Assembly: GCF_009908265.2 (NCBI RefSeq)
Contig: NZ_JAAATX020000001.1
Span: 1 to 64,000 of the forward strand
Source of the DNA: Paragemmobacter amnigenus
GTDB taxonomy: Bacteria; Pseudomonadota; Alphaproteobacteria; Rhodobacterales; Rhodobacteraceae
Direction: 5' to 3'
Length of the DNA stretch: 64,000 nucleotides
Shown piece by piece: positions 24,911-33,222 of this stretch. Made by a program: the position numbers and the translations under genes. Numbering within the stretch: position 1 is the stretch's first letter; the number at the start of each line of letters is the position of its first letter. Under the pieces are notes generated by a model that was given only the letters and a program-made list of their open reading frames with translations, had not been told where the DNA came from and made no database searches.

Positions 24911-26209
24911 ATGACGGAACGTCCGTTCAAGACATCGGCAGGATCGCTGCGGGCCCTGCTGCTTTGCCTTTCGGTCTCGGGTCTGGGGCTGGGGGCGGTG
25001 GGCGGTGCGGCCCTAGCGCAGGAGGGGATGTTCGCCCCGCGCATGATCATCAACGGCCAGACCGTGACGAATTTCGAGGTGGAGCAGCGGATGCTGTTCC
25101 TGCGCGCGCTGCGCGCGCCCGGCGATCTGGAGAAAGAGGCGCTGCGGGCGTTGCAGCGCGACCGTCTGGCGGCGCAGGCGGCAGAGGATCTGAAGATTTC
25201 GGTGACGGCCGAGCAGGTCAAGGACGGCATGAGCGAATTCGCCAGCCGCGCCAACCTGTCGGTCGAGGAGTTCACCAAGGCGCTGGGGGACGAGGGCGTG
25301 GCGCCCGAGACCTTCCGCGATTTCGTGGCCAATGGCGTTCTGTGGCGCGAGGTGGTGCGGGCCAAGTTCGGCCAGCAGGTGAAGATTTCCGAGGCGCAGG
25401 TCGACCGCGCCCTGGCCGAGAATGCCAAGACCACGCAGGTGCAGGTCCTGCTGTCCGAACTGATCCTTCCGGTGCAGGGGGACGAGGTGGGCGTCGTGGT
25501 CGATCAGGCGCGTGAAATCCGCGCCGGCGTCGCCTCGGAGCAGGGGTTTGCTGCGGCGGCGCGCCAGTATTCGGCGGCGCCGACGGCCGATAATGGCGGG
25601 CGGCTGGACTGGTTGCCCATCTCGAACCTTCCTCCCGCGATTGTCGAGCAGGTGCTGACGCTGTCGCCGGGCGAAGTGTCCGACCCGATCGTTGCCCCGC
25701 AGGCGGTGGTGCTGTTCCAGCTCAACGGGATCAGCGATGTGGAAAGCCGGATGCCCGCGCGGGTCGAGGTGGAATATGCCCGCTTCGCCCTGTCCGCTTC
25801 GGCCGATCCGGCGGCGATCCGGGCGCAGGCGGATGATTGCGGCGACCTTTATCCGCTGGCGCGCGGCCTGCCGGCCGAGGCCCTGCAGGTGGTGACGCAG
25901 GATATGGGCGCGGTGCCGCAGGATATCGGGCTGGACCTGGCCAAGCTCGACCCGGGCGAGAGTGTGCTGCGGGTGAACGGGGCGGCGCGCGAGCTGTTGA
26001 TGCTCTGCCTGCGGACGGGGATTCCCGAGGCGGACCCCGCGGCCGAGACCGCCGTTCCGGTCACGACCGAAGAGGGCGAGGCGGCCGAGGATAAGCCTGC
26101 CGTCGACCGCGAGGCGGTACGGAGCCGTCTGGGCAACCAGCAGCTCAACGCGCTGGCCGAGGCCTTCATGGAAGAGCTGCGGTCGGAAGCCATCATCGAA
26201 GAGCCGTGA
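24911..26209 (+). CDS. surA: Periplasmic peptidyl-prolyl isomerase SurA
   Basis: A 432-residue periplasmic chaperone for outer membrane proteins such as LptD. It has a signal peptide ending ...GGAALAQ, a SurA N-domain (IINGQTVTNFEVEQRMLFLR) and one parvulin domain (about 195-290) with AAARQYSAAPTADNGGRLDW and LSPGEVSDPIV. Possible starts are 24863 (ATGA overlap with the lptD stop) and 24911; the latter gives a normal-length signal peptide and has AGGAG 12 bases upstream. The operon order lptD-surA-pdxA-rsmA is widespread. Confidence 0.9.
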   Translation: MTERPFKTSAGSLRALLLCLSVSGLGLGAVGGAALAQEGMFAPRMIINGQTVTNFEVEQRMLFLRALRAPGDLEKEALRALQRDRLAAQAAEDLKISVTAEQVKDGMSEFASRANLSVEEFTKALGDEGVAPETFRDFVANGVLWREVVRAKFGQQVKISEAQVDRALAENAKTTQVQVLLSELILPVQGDEVGVVVDQAREIRAGVASEQGFAAAARQYSAAPTADNGGRLDWLPISNLPPAIVEQVLTLSPGEVSDPIVAPQAVVLFQLNGISDVESRMPARVEVEYARFALSASADPAAIRAQADDCGDLYPLARGLPAEALQVVTQDMGAVPQDIGLDLAKLDPGESVLRVNGAARELLMLCLRTGIPEADPAAETAVPVTTEEGEAAEDKPAVDREAVRSRLGNQQLNALAEAFMEELRSEAIIEEP

Positions 26210-27183
26210 GCGCGGGGCGTCCCGTCGCGCTGACCTGCGGCGATCCGGCGGGGATCGGGGCGGAGATCGCGCTGGCCGCGCGGGCGCGGCTGGGGGACGA
26301 GGTGCCGTTCTTCTGGATCGGGGACCCGTCGCATCTGCCGCAGGGCGCGGCGTTTCAGGTGATTGCCGCGCCGGACGAGGCAGTATCGGTCGCGGCAGGG
26401 CGGATGGCGGTTCTGGCGCATGACTTCCCGCGCCCTGCCCTGCCGGGGCAGCCCGATCCGGCCAATGCGCAGGGTGTCATCGACGTCATAGCGCGGGCGG
26501 TGGCGCTGGTGCAGGGGGGGCAGGCGTCGGCCGTCTGCACGCTGCCCATCAACAAGAAGGTGCTGAAGGACGGGGCGGGATTCGCCTTTCCCGGCCATAC
26601 CGAGTTTCTGGCCCATCTGGGCGGTGTCGGCCGGGTGGTGATGATGCTGGCCTGCCCTGCCCTGCGCGTGGTGCCCGCGACGATCCATATCGCGCTGTCC
26701 GAGGTGCCACGGGTGCTGACGCCGGAGCTGCTGGAAGAGACGATCCGCATCACGGTCGCGGGGCTGCGGCGGGATTTCGGGATCGCGGCACCGCGCGTGG
26801 CGGTGGCGGGGTTGAACCCCCATGCGGGCGAAGGCGGGGCCATGGGGCGCGAGGAGATCGACTGGATCGCGCCCTTGCTGGAGCGGTTGCGGGCCGGGGG
26901 TTTCGACCTGCGCGGGCCGATGCCGCCCGACACGATGTTCCACGCGGCGGCGCGGGCGCGCTATGACGTGGCGGTCTGCATGTATCATGATCAGGCGCTG
27001 ATCCCGATCAAGACGGTGGATTTCGACGGGGGCGTGAATGTCACGCTGGGGCTGCCCTTCATCCGCACCTCGCCCGACCACGGCACGGCCTATGACATCG
27101 CGGGGCGCGGGATTGCCAATCCGTCAAGCCTTGTGGCGGCGTTGAAGATGGCGCAACAGATGGCGGCGGCGCGCGGGGTCTAG
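26206..27183 (+). CDS. pdxA: 4-hydroxythreonine-4-phosphate dehydrogenase
   Basis: A 325-residue NAD-dependent enzyme of pyridoxal phosphate synthesis. It begins with [16 protein letters not shown], contains the metal-binding His in [11 protein letters not shown], the [10 protein letters not shown] loop and [12 protein letters not shown]. The GTG start overlaps the surA stop (GTGA), indicating coupling. It is the fifth gene of the lpt-surA-pdxA-rsmA operon. Confidence 0.95.
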   Translation: MSAGRPVALTCGDPAGIGAEIALAARARLGDEVPFFWIGDPSHLPQGAAFQVIAAPDEAVSVAAGRMAVLAHDFPRPALPGQPDPANAQGVIDVIARAVALVQGGQASAVCTLPINKKVLKDGAGFAFPGHTEFLAHLGGVGRVVMMLACPALRVVPATIHIALSEVPRVLTPELLEETIRITVAGLRRDFGIAAPRVAVAGLNPHAGEGGAMGREEIDWIAPLLERLRAGGFDLRGPMPPDTMFHAAARARYDVAVCMYHDQALIPIKTVDFDGGVNVTLGLPFIRTSPDHGTAYDIAGRGIANPSSLVAALKMAQQMAAARGV

Positions 27184-27192
27184 GGCGTCGTG

Positions 27193-27240
27193 GCGGGGGC
27201 CAGCCCCCGCACCCCCGGAGTATTTGGGCCGAGATGAAGG
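27193..27240 (+). repeat. Hairpin plus CCGGAGTATTTGGGCC repeat, copy 1
   Basis: A GCGGGGG-CCAG-CCCCCGC hairpin (27193-27210) followed by a 28-base core (27213-27240) beginning CCCCGGAGTATTTGGGCC and ending GATGAAGG. The core is identical to 31368-31395, which is also preceded by a G/C hairpin of different sequence. The end of the core supplies the only purine-rich tract before rsmA. Confidence 0.85.
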
Positions 27241-27253
27241 GGCTGTGTCAGGG

Positions 27254-28093
27254 ATGGCGACGATCGACGGGCTTCCGCCCCTGCGCGAGGTGATCCGCGC
27301 GCATGATCTGGTGGCGAAGAAGCAGCTGGGGCAGAACTTCCTGCTGGACCTGAACCTGACGGCGAAGATCGCGCGGCAGGCGGGCGACCTGTCGGCCTGC
27401 GACGTGCTGGAGGTGGGGCCGGGTCCCGGCGGGTTGACGCGGGGGCTGCTGGCCGAGGGCGCGCGGCGCGTGCTGGCGGTGGAGAAGGACGCGCGCTGTC
27501 TGCCCGCGCTGGCGGAGGTGGCGGCGGCCTATCCCGGGCGGCTGGAGGTCATCAACGGCGACGCGCTGGAGGTGGATGCCCTGTCGCATCTGACACCGCC
27601 GGTGCGGGTGGTGGCGAACCTGCCCTATAATGTGGGGACGGAACTGCTGATCCGCTGGCTGACGCCTGCGGTCTGGCCGCCCTTCTGGGAGAGCCTGACG
27701 CTGATGTTCCAGAAGGAGGTGGCCGAGCGGATCGTGGCCAAGCCGCGCAGCGACCATTACGGGCGGCTGGCCTTGCTGGTGCAATGGCGGGCGGAGGCGA
27801 AGATCGTGCTGCACCTGCCGCCCGAGGCATTCACCCCTGCGCCGAAGGTCCATTCGTCGGTCGTGCATATCACGCGGCTGGCCGAGCCGCGCTATCCCGC
27901 CGACGGGGCGGTGTTGCAGCGGATCACGGCGATGGCCTTCAACCAGCGGCGCAAGATGCTGCGATCCTCGCTCAAGGGGTTGGGGGGCGATGTGGAGGGG
28001 ATGCTGGTCGCGGCGGGGATCGAACCCACGGCGCGGGCGGAGGAGATTTCGCTGGAGAAGTTCTGCGCGCTGGCCCGCGTCGTGGCGGGATGA
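27254..28093 (+). CDS. rsmA: 16S rRNA dimethyladenosine transferase RsmA (KsgA)
   Basis: A 279-residue SAM-dependent enzyme that dimethylates two adjacent adenines near the 3' end of 16S rRNA. Motifs are [11 protein letters not shown] at the start, [13 protein letters not shown] (SAM), the catalytic NLPYN and the C-terminal [19 protein letters not shown] 27254 ([13 protein letters not shown]) fits the family. The upstream repeat replaces a normal spacer between pdxA and rsmA. Confidence 0.95.
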   Translation: MATIDGLPPLREVIRAHDLVAKKQLGQNFLLDLNLTAKIARQAGDLSACDVLEVGPGPGGLTRGLLAEGARRVLAVEKDARCLPALAEVAAAYPGRLEVINGDALEVDALSHLTPPVRVVANLPYNVGTELLIRWLTPAVWPPFWESLTLMFQKEVAERIVAKPRSDHYGRLALLVQWRAEAKIVLHLPPEAFTPAPKVHSSVVHITRLAEPRYPADGAVLQRITAMAFNQRRKMLRSSLKGLGGDVEGMLVAAGIEPTARAEEISLEKFCALARVVAG

Positions 28094-28094
28094 G

Positions 28095-28121
28095 AAAGGC
28101 CGGGCGCAGGGCCCGGCCTTT
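28095..28121. terminator. Bidirectional intrinsic terminator after rsmA
   Basis: Stem AAAGGCCGGGC / GCCCGGCCTTT with a 5-base loop. It starts one base after the rsmA stop and faces the converging DUF4167 gene. Confidence 0.85.
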
Positions 28122-28146
28122 GAATGGTTAACGAAACCTTTACGCC

Positions 28147-29139
28147 TTATTCGGCGGCCTCGGCGGGGCCGTTGCCGCCGCCTTCGCCACCCTTGTCAGC
28201 CTTGGGCTTGCGCGGGGCGCGGGGTTTCTTGGGGGCCTCGGGCGCGGCGGCCTCAGGGGCCGGAGCCGGTGCGGGGGCCGGCGCGGGCTGTGGCGCGGGC
28301 TGTGGCGCGGGGGCTTCGGCGGCTGCGGCGGCCTGTTCGCGGGCTTCGCGCGGCTGGTCGGGGCGGTTGTCGCGGTCGCGGTTGCGATCACGGTCGCGGT
28401 CGCGGCGGAAGTTGCGGTCCCCGCGATCCTCGCGCCGTTCACCGCCCTGCTGGCCTTGCGGACGGTCGCCACGGTCGTCGCGACGCTCGCCGCCCTGCTG
28501 GCCTTGCGGACGGTCGCCGCGGTCATCGCGACGCTCGCCCTGCGGGCGGTCGCCACCTCGATCACCACCGCGATCGCCACGGTCGCCGTCGCGGCGTTCG
28601 TAACGGTCGCCGCGATCCCCGCGGTCGTCACGGTCGCGGCGGTTCTGGTAGGGGCGGGCTTCGGGGGTTTCGACCAGCGTTGTCTCGCCGTCGGCCAGTT
28701 CGATCACGTCGGCGGTCTGGCTGTCGTCGCCGCCACGGTCGTCGCGGTAGTCGCCGCGATCCTGACGGTCGCGCCAATGGTCACGGTTGCCGTCGCGGTC
28801 GCGGTAGCCGCCGCCATTGCCGTTGTTGCCCTGCTGCCCGCCGCCGCCATTCTGCTGCTGCTGGCGCTGGCGTTCCTCCTGCTCGGCGGCCATTTCGCGC
28901 TGCGCCTCGCCCAGCATGCGGGTGTAGTGTTCGGCGTGCTGGAGGAAGTTCTCGGCGGCCACACGGTCATTGGACAGCTGCGCGTCACGGGCGAGAAGCT
29001 GGTACTTCTCGATGATCTGCTGCGGGGTGCCGCGCACCTTGCCTTCGGGGCCGGAGCTGTCGAAGACGCGGTTGATGATGTTGCCGAGGGTGCGCGGGCG
29101 GTTCGCCTTGTTGCGCGAGCGGGACTTGGAAGATCTCAT
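28147..29139 (-). CDS. DUF4167 protein with long Arg/Asp/Gly-rich disordered tail
   Basis: A 330-residue protein. The N terminus (about 1-85) is the conserved DUF4167 domain: RSRNKANRPRTLGNIINRVF, GTPQQIIEKYQLLARDAQLS and the AAENFLQHAEHYTRML helix. The rest is disordered: Gln-rich, then RDRDGN-type and RDDRGDRPQGQQGGER repeats, then an Ala/Pro-rich tail and an acidic end. RGG-like, charge-patterned tails suggest RNA binding or condensate behaviour, but no function is established for the family. ATG 29139 has AGGA upstream; the longer ORF to 29286 lacks family similarity. Confidence 0.85.
   Translation of the reverse strand: MRSSKSRSRNKANRPRTLGNIINRVFDSSGPEGKVRGTPQQIIEKYQLLARDAQLSNDRVAAENFLQHAEHYTRMLGEAQREMAAEQEERQRQQQQNGGGGQQGNNGNGGGYRDRDGNRDHWRDRQDRGDYRDDRGGDDSQTADVIELADGETTLVETPEARPYQNRRDRDDRGDRGDRYERRDGDRGDRGGDRGGDRPQGERRDDRGDRPQGQQGGERRDDRGDRPQGQQGGERREDRGDRNFRRDRDRDRNRDRDNRPDQPREAREQAAAAAEAPAPQPAPQPAPAPAPAPAPEAAAPEAPKKPRAPRKPKADKGGEGGGNGPAEAAE
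28442..28537 (-). repeat. 48-base tandem duplication in the DUF4167 gene
   Basis: Two adjacent 48-base units (28442-28489 and 28490-28537) differing at only two positions. They encode a 16-residue repeat of the RDDRGDRPQGQQGGER type. The period is a multiple of three, so copy-number change would keep the frame. Confidence 0.88.
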
Positions 29140-29393
29140 CTTGTCCTTTGGTCCAGATGACCTGGCTTTCTGCGAGCGCCTCTGGTCTTGTGATCCCTTG
29201 CGGGACCGGGAGGCGTTCAAGCTGTCTGGCAGTTCCGGCGCGGGGGAGCCTGCGCCCGGCCCCGTCACCTGAGAGCGACTAAACATTCTCTGTGCCGCAT
29301 GACAAGGGGATTCTGCGGGATTCTGTTCCGAGCGCGCGGCGCGCGGTGTTTTTGCCGCAGGGAACGGGCGGGATGTGGCCGATTTCGCGCAGG

Positions 29394-30248
29394 TCAGGCC
29401 GTGCCGCAGCCAGTGTCGTCCTGCGGTTTGCGTGCCGTGACAACGCGGTCGCGTCCGTCGAGGTCGGGCAGGATGCGGATGTCGGTCAGGCCGTGCGCGG
29501 CGAAGAGGGCGGCGACGGCGGCGCCTTGGGTGGGGCCGATTTCCACGATCAGGCGGCCTTGCGGCATCAGGCGGGCGGGGGCGCCGCGCGCAATGGCGCG
29601 GTAGGGGTCGAGCCCGTCACCCCCCGGCGTCAGGGCGCGGCGGGGTTCGTGCAGGACTTCGGGCGAGAGGTCGGCCATTTCGTCTTCGGTGATGTAGGGG
29701 GGGTTGGAGACGATCAGGTCGAAGCGGCCCGGGATCGCGGTGAACCAGTCGGACAGGACGAAGCGCGCGCGGGGCGCGAGGTTCAGGCTGCGGGCGTTTT
29801 CCTCGGCCACGGTCAGGGTGGCGGGGTGGATGTCGGTGCCGGTGCCCGTCGCCATGGGCATCCCCGCAAGGCAGGAGAGCAGGATGCAGCCCGTGCCGGT
29901 GCCAAGGTCGAGGAGTTTCAGGAAGGGTTCCTGTAACGCCTCCTCAACAAGGATTTCGGTTTCGGGGCGGGGGTCGAGCGTGTCGGGCGTCACGCGGAAG
30001 GGGCGGCCCCAGAACAGGCGGGTGCCGGTGATGTGGCTGACGGGTTCGCGGTTGGTGCGGCGGGTGATGGCGGTGGCGAAGGCTGTTTCGGCCTCGGGCG
30101 TCAGGGGGTCGGCAAGGTGAAGCGTCAGGCGGTCGGGCGCGATGCCTGCGGCATGGGCCAGCAGCGCGCGGGCGTCGCGGGGGGCGTCGGTTATGCCTGC
30201 GGCCTGCAGGCGGGGAATGGCAAGGCGGAGCGCCTCGTTCCCTGTCAC
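29394..30248 (-). CDS. prmC: Release factor glutamine methyltransferase
   Basis: A 284-residue class I SAM methyltransferase that methylates the Gln of the GGQ motif in peptide release factors. It has an N-terminal helical domain (1-75), the SAM loop [18 protein letters not shown] (about 112-129) and the catalytic NPPY at 182-185. Its start overlaps the prfA stop (ATGA), so enzyme and substrate are translationally coupled. Confidence 0.95.
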   Translation of the reverse strand: MTGNEALRLAIPRLQAAGITDAPRDARALLAHAAGIAPDRLTLHLADPLTPEAETAFATAITRRTNREPVSHITGTRLFWGRPFRVTPDTLDPRPETEILVEEALQEPFLKLLDLGTGTGCILLSCLAGMPMATGTGTDIHPATLTVAEENARSLNLAPRARFVLSDWFTAIPGRFDLIVSNPPYITEDEMADLSPEVLHEPRRALTPGGDGLDPYRAIARGAPARLMPQGRLIVEIGPTQGAAVAALFAAHGLTDIRILPDLDGRDRVVTARKPQDDTGCGTA

Positions 30249-31300
30249 CCTTCCATCTCCGCCAGTTTTTCGGCCTGGTCATGGGCCACCAGCGCATTGA
30301 CCACGGCGTCGAGGTCGCCCGCCATGATCTGCGGCAGGGAATAGAGCGTCAGGTTGATGCGGTGGTCGGTCAGGCGGCCTTGCGGGAAGTTGTAGGTGCG
30401 GATGCGTTCGGAGCGGTCGCCGGAGCCGACCTGCGATTTGCGTTCGGCGGCGCGTTCGTTGGCCTGACGGTCACGCTCCATCTCGTAAAGGCGCGCGCGC
30501 AGGACCTGCATGGCGATGGCGCGGTTCTGGTGCTGGGATTTCTCCGACGAGGTCACCACGATTCCCGTCGGGATATGGGTGATCCGGACGGCGGAATCGG
30601 TGGTGTTGACGTGCTGGCCCCCTGCCCCGCTGGAGCGCATGGTGTCGATGCGGATGTCGGATGCGGGGATGTCGATATCCACTTCCTCGGCCTCGGGCAG
30701 GACGGCGACGGTGGCGGCGGAGGTGTGGATGCGGCCCCCTGCCTCGGTTTCTGGCACGCGCTGGACGCGGTGGACGCCGGATTCGAATTTCAGTTTGGCA
30801 AAGACCCCCTCGCCCTGGATATGGGCGGTGAGTTCGCGGATCCCGCCAAGGTCGGAGAGTTGCTGTTCGAGGATCTCGAAGCGCCAGCCCTGACGTTCGG
30901 CGTAGCGTTGATACATGCGGAGGAGGTCGCATGCGAAGAGCGATGCCTCCTCGCCGCCCGTGCCGGGGCGGATTTCGAGGATGGCGGGGCGGGCGTCGGC
31001 GGCGTCCTTGGGCAGGAGGGCGATGCGCAGCGCCTGTTCGTAATCGGGGATCAGGGCGCGCAGGCGGGGAAGTTCGTCCTCGGCCAGCGCGCGCATTTCG
31101 GGGTCGCAGAGCATCGCCTCGGCCTCGGCCAGATCGTCCAGCGCGCGGCGATAGGCGGCGATCTGGTCGGCCACGGGGCGCAGGTCGCTGTATTCGCGCG
31201 AGATTTTCGCGATCTCCGCCGGATCGGCGCCAGCGTTGAGGCGCGCCTCGAGATATTCGAAGCGCTGGGTGATCTGGGCGAGTTTGTCGAGCGGGACCAT
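30245..31300 (-). CDS. prfA: Peptide chain release factor 1
   Basis: A 351-residue RF1 recognising UAA and UAG. The stop-codon reading tripeptide is PET (183-185, within [15 protein letters not shown]), fitting the PxT rule for RF1. The catalytic GGQ is at 227-229. The length is typical. It is first in a two-gene operon with prmC. Confidence 0.96.
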   Translation of the reverse strand: MVPLDKLAQITQRFEYLEARLNAGADPAEIAKISREYSDLRPVADQIAAYRRALDDLAEAEAMLCDPEMRALAEDELPRLRALIPDYEQALRIALLPKDAADARPAILEIRPGTGGEEASLFACDLLRMYQRYAERQGWRFEILEQQLSDLGGIRELTAHIQGEGVFAKLKFESGVHRVQRVPETEAGGRIHTSAATVAVLPEAEEVDIDIPASDIRIDTMRSSGAGGQHVNTTDSAVRITHIPTGIVVTSSEKSQHQNRAIAMQVLRARLYEMERDRQANERAAERKSQVGSGDRSERIRTYNFPQGRLTDHRINLTLYSLPQIMAGDLDAVVNALVAHDQAEKLAEMEG

Positions 31301-31348
31301 GGGGGGGGTTTGGCGCGATAAGGGGGGCCGGTCAAGGGGTGGCTGGCC

Positions 31349-31395
31349 TCCGGGGCGCTGCCCCGGACCCCGGAGTATTTGGGCCGAGATGAAGG
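31349..31395 (+). repeat. Hairpin plus CCGGAGTATTTGGGCC repeat, copy 2
   Basis: Hairpin TCCGGGGC-GCT-GCCCCGGA (31349-31367) followed by the 28-base core (31368-31395) identical to 27213-27240. Here it lies between two minus-strand genes, antisense to both, 6 bases beyond the DUF1499 stop. Confidence 0.85.
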
Positions 31396-31400
31396 CGCTG

Positions 31401-31844
31401 TCAGAGCCTTGGCAGCCAGTCGCGCAGGCGGGCGGCGTTGATGCCCATGTCGCTGCTGCCGAAGCGGAGGCGGGCGTGGACGGTCAGACGGGTGCCGGTG
31501 GCATCGGGCGCGGCCTCGGCCGTGGTGTAGTCGGGAAAGCCCCAGAGGGCGGAGCGGGTGATCCATGTAATACGCCCCTCTCCGGCCGAACCGGCGAGGC
31601 GGGTGGTGCGGGGGGTGGCCATGGCGATGGCGTCGAGGGCGGCCAGAGCCTCGGCCGGTTTGGCGGGCAGGAGGCAGGTGGCGCGGGCGTCGCCTTCGCC
31701 CTGTTCCACCGTGCAATCCTGCGTGGCGGCGGGCGCGGGCATGACGTGCCAGCGCGCGGGGTCGGAGGGGGCGAGGCGGACGTAAAGGGCAAAGCCCAGA
31801 ACCAGAAGGGCCAGCGCCCCGACTATCATGCCCATCCTGCCCAC
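31401..31844 (-). CDS. DUF1499 family membrane-anchored protein
   Basis: A 147-residue protein with one N-terminal membrane helix ([20 protein letters not shown]) and a DUF1499 domain. In that domain one sees [39 protein letters not shown] and [21 protein letters not shown]; the RFGxSDxGxNxxR motif is the family signature. It is probably periplasmic and anchored; its role is unknown. Either Met1 or Met6 may be the start. Fifteen bases separate it from speB. Confidence 0.88.
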   Translation of the reverse strand: MGRMGMIVGALALLVLGFALYVRLAPSDPARWHVMPAPAATQDCTVEQGEGDARATCLLPAKPAEALAALDAIAMATPRTTRLAGSAGEGRITWITRSALWGFPDYTTAEAAPDATGTRLTVHARLRFGSSDMGINAARLRDWLPRL

Positions 31845-31859
31845 CCCGTTTGCCCTTCT

Positions 31860-32825
31860 TCAGCGTTGCGTCCGCGCCCAGTGATAGAGGCAGATCAGGT
31901 CATAGGCCACATGCGCCCCCGCCACCGCCGTCGCCCCCGTCGTATCATAGGGGGGCGAGACTTCCACCACATCGCCGCCCACCATGTTGATCCCCGCAAG
32001 GTCGCGCAGGATGGCGGCGGCCTGCCACGAATGCAGCCCGCCCCAGACGGGGGTTCCCGTGCCCGGCGCGTAGGCGGGGTCGAGCGCGTCGATGTCGAAG
32101 GTGACATAGGTCGGGCGGTCGCCCACGATGTCCTTGGCCAGCGCCACGGCATGGGCCGTGCCCTTTTCGTGCAACTCGCGCGCCGTCAGGACATGGACAC
32201 CCAGATAATCCTCGGTCGTCGTGCGGATGCCGATCTGGAGCGAGCGTTTCGGGTCGACATAGCCCGCCTTCACCGCCTTGTAGAGCATGGTGCCGTGGTC
32301 GATCCGGTCGGGGTTGTCGTCGGGCCAGAGGTCGGAATGCGCGTCGAAATGGATCAGGCCGAGGGGGCCGTATTTTTCCGCATAGGCGCGCAGGATGGGG
32401 AAGGTGATGTAATGGTCGCCGCCAAGGGTGATGGCCCCTGCCCCTGCGGCAAGGATGGTGGCGATGTGGTCGGTCAGCGCGGCGGGAAAGCCTGCGGTAT
32501 GGGCGTAGTCGAAGGCGAGGTCGCCGTAGTCGATCACCGCCATGTCCGAGAGCGGATCGGTGCCCCAGCCGAAGGGCGCGTCGGCGGCGAGGAGCGTGGA
32601 CGCCTCGCGCAGGGCGCGGGGGCCGAAGCGCGTGCCGGGGCGGTGGGTGGTGGCCTGATCGAAAGCGACGCCGGTGATGGCGAGGTCCACGCCGGACAGG
32701 TCCTTGGTATAGGTCCGCCGCAGGAAAGAGGTGGCGCCCGCGAAGGCGTTTTCGAAGGAGGGGCCGCGCAGACCCTTGCGGGTGAAGGCGGTGTCGATGT
32801 CGGACTTAGCGTCTTCCAGTGCCAT
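31860..32825 (-). CDS. speB: Agmatinase (ureohydrolase family)
   Basis: A 321-residue manganese ureohydrolase. The metal ligands are in TLGGDHYITFP, IHFDAHSDLW and FDIDALDPAYAPGTGTP. Closest in pattern to agmatinase (agmatine to putrescine plus urea), but guanidinobutyrase or other guanidino substrates cannot be excluded. ATG 32825 fits homologue starts; the ORF extends upstream without support. Nearby same-strand genes for an amine aminotransferase and an M20 amidohydrolase suggest a polyamine/amine catabolic neighbourhood. Confidence 0.88.
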   Translation of the reverse strand: MALEDAKSDIDTAFTRKGLRGPSFENAFAGATSFLRRTYTKDLSGVDLAITGVAFDQATTHRPGTRFGPRALREASTLLAADAPFGWGTDPLSDMAVIDYGDLAFDYAHTAGFPAALTDHIATILAAGAGAITLGGDHYITFPILRAYAEKYGPLGLIHFDAHSDLWPDDNPDRIDHGTMLYKAVKAGYVDPKRSLQIGIRTTTEDYLGVHVLTARELHEKGTAHAVALAKDIVGDRPTYVTFDIDALDPAYAPGTGTPVWGGLHSWQAAAILRDLAGINMVGGDVVEVSPPYDTTGATAVAGAHVAYDLICLYHWARTQR

Positions 32826-32985
32826 GAGGGGAATCCCTGAACGCGAGGCGCAGTCGTTTGGAGGCCGAGACGCGCGGATCGGGTGGGTGGAGGGTGCCAG
32901 TTGCGGGGCGGTTGTCAAGCAACGGGGCGGAGGGACGGCGCGCGGTGGGGTAATGTTTTGATCCTGTGGGGTTTTCCCAAAACGG

Positions 32986-33070
32986 GGCTGTGCAGGCGGT
33001 TGTGCAGAGGGCTGTGCCGCAAACTGTCAGCACGCAGCGGGCGGCGGGTTAAGCCTTAGGGGGCGTTAAC
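32986..33070 (+). repeat. 12-base-periodic GGCTGTGC element ending in GTTAAC, copy A
   Basis: Four units start at 32986, 32998, 33010 and 33022: GGCTGTGCAGGC, GGTTGTGCAGAG, GGCTGTGCCGCA, AACTGTCAGC. A G/C-rich stretch follows, then GGGGGCGTTAAC at 33059-33070. Copy B lies at 60815-60876 on the minus strand. The rest of the 32826-32985 spacer shows nothing I recognise. Confidence 0.75.
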
Positions 33071-33097
33071 CATGCGGGACGAATCGGAGGGGCGGAG

Positions 33098-33217
33098 GCG
33101 ATTTCTGACGCAGAAATCGCACCGAAATCTGACGCAGATTTCGGAGACCCACGGGCGGCACAGGGGGCGGGAAAATCCTGCGTCAGGATTTTCCGCGATT
33201 TCTACGTCAGAAATCGC
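33098..33217 (+). repeat. Array of four tandem hairpins with TGACGCA-type loops
   Basis: GCGATTTCTG-ACG-CAGAAATCGC (33098-33120), CCGAAATCTG-ACG-CAGATTTCGG (33122-33144), GGAAAATCCTG-CGT-CAGGATTTTCC (33170-33194) and GCGATTTCT-ACGTC-AGAAATCGC (33195-33217). Stems vary while the loop region TG-ACG-CA (or its reverse complement) recurs. There is no T-run. It lies 6 bases beyond the stop of the aminotransferase gene. Confidence 0.88.
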
Positions 33218-33222
33218 CTTGC

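Noticed and set aside
28442-28537. Possible CRISPR-like repeat
   Set aside because: Adjacent units without spacers, in frame in a protein gene; a coding tandem duplication.
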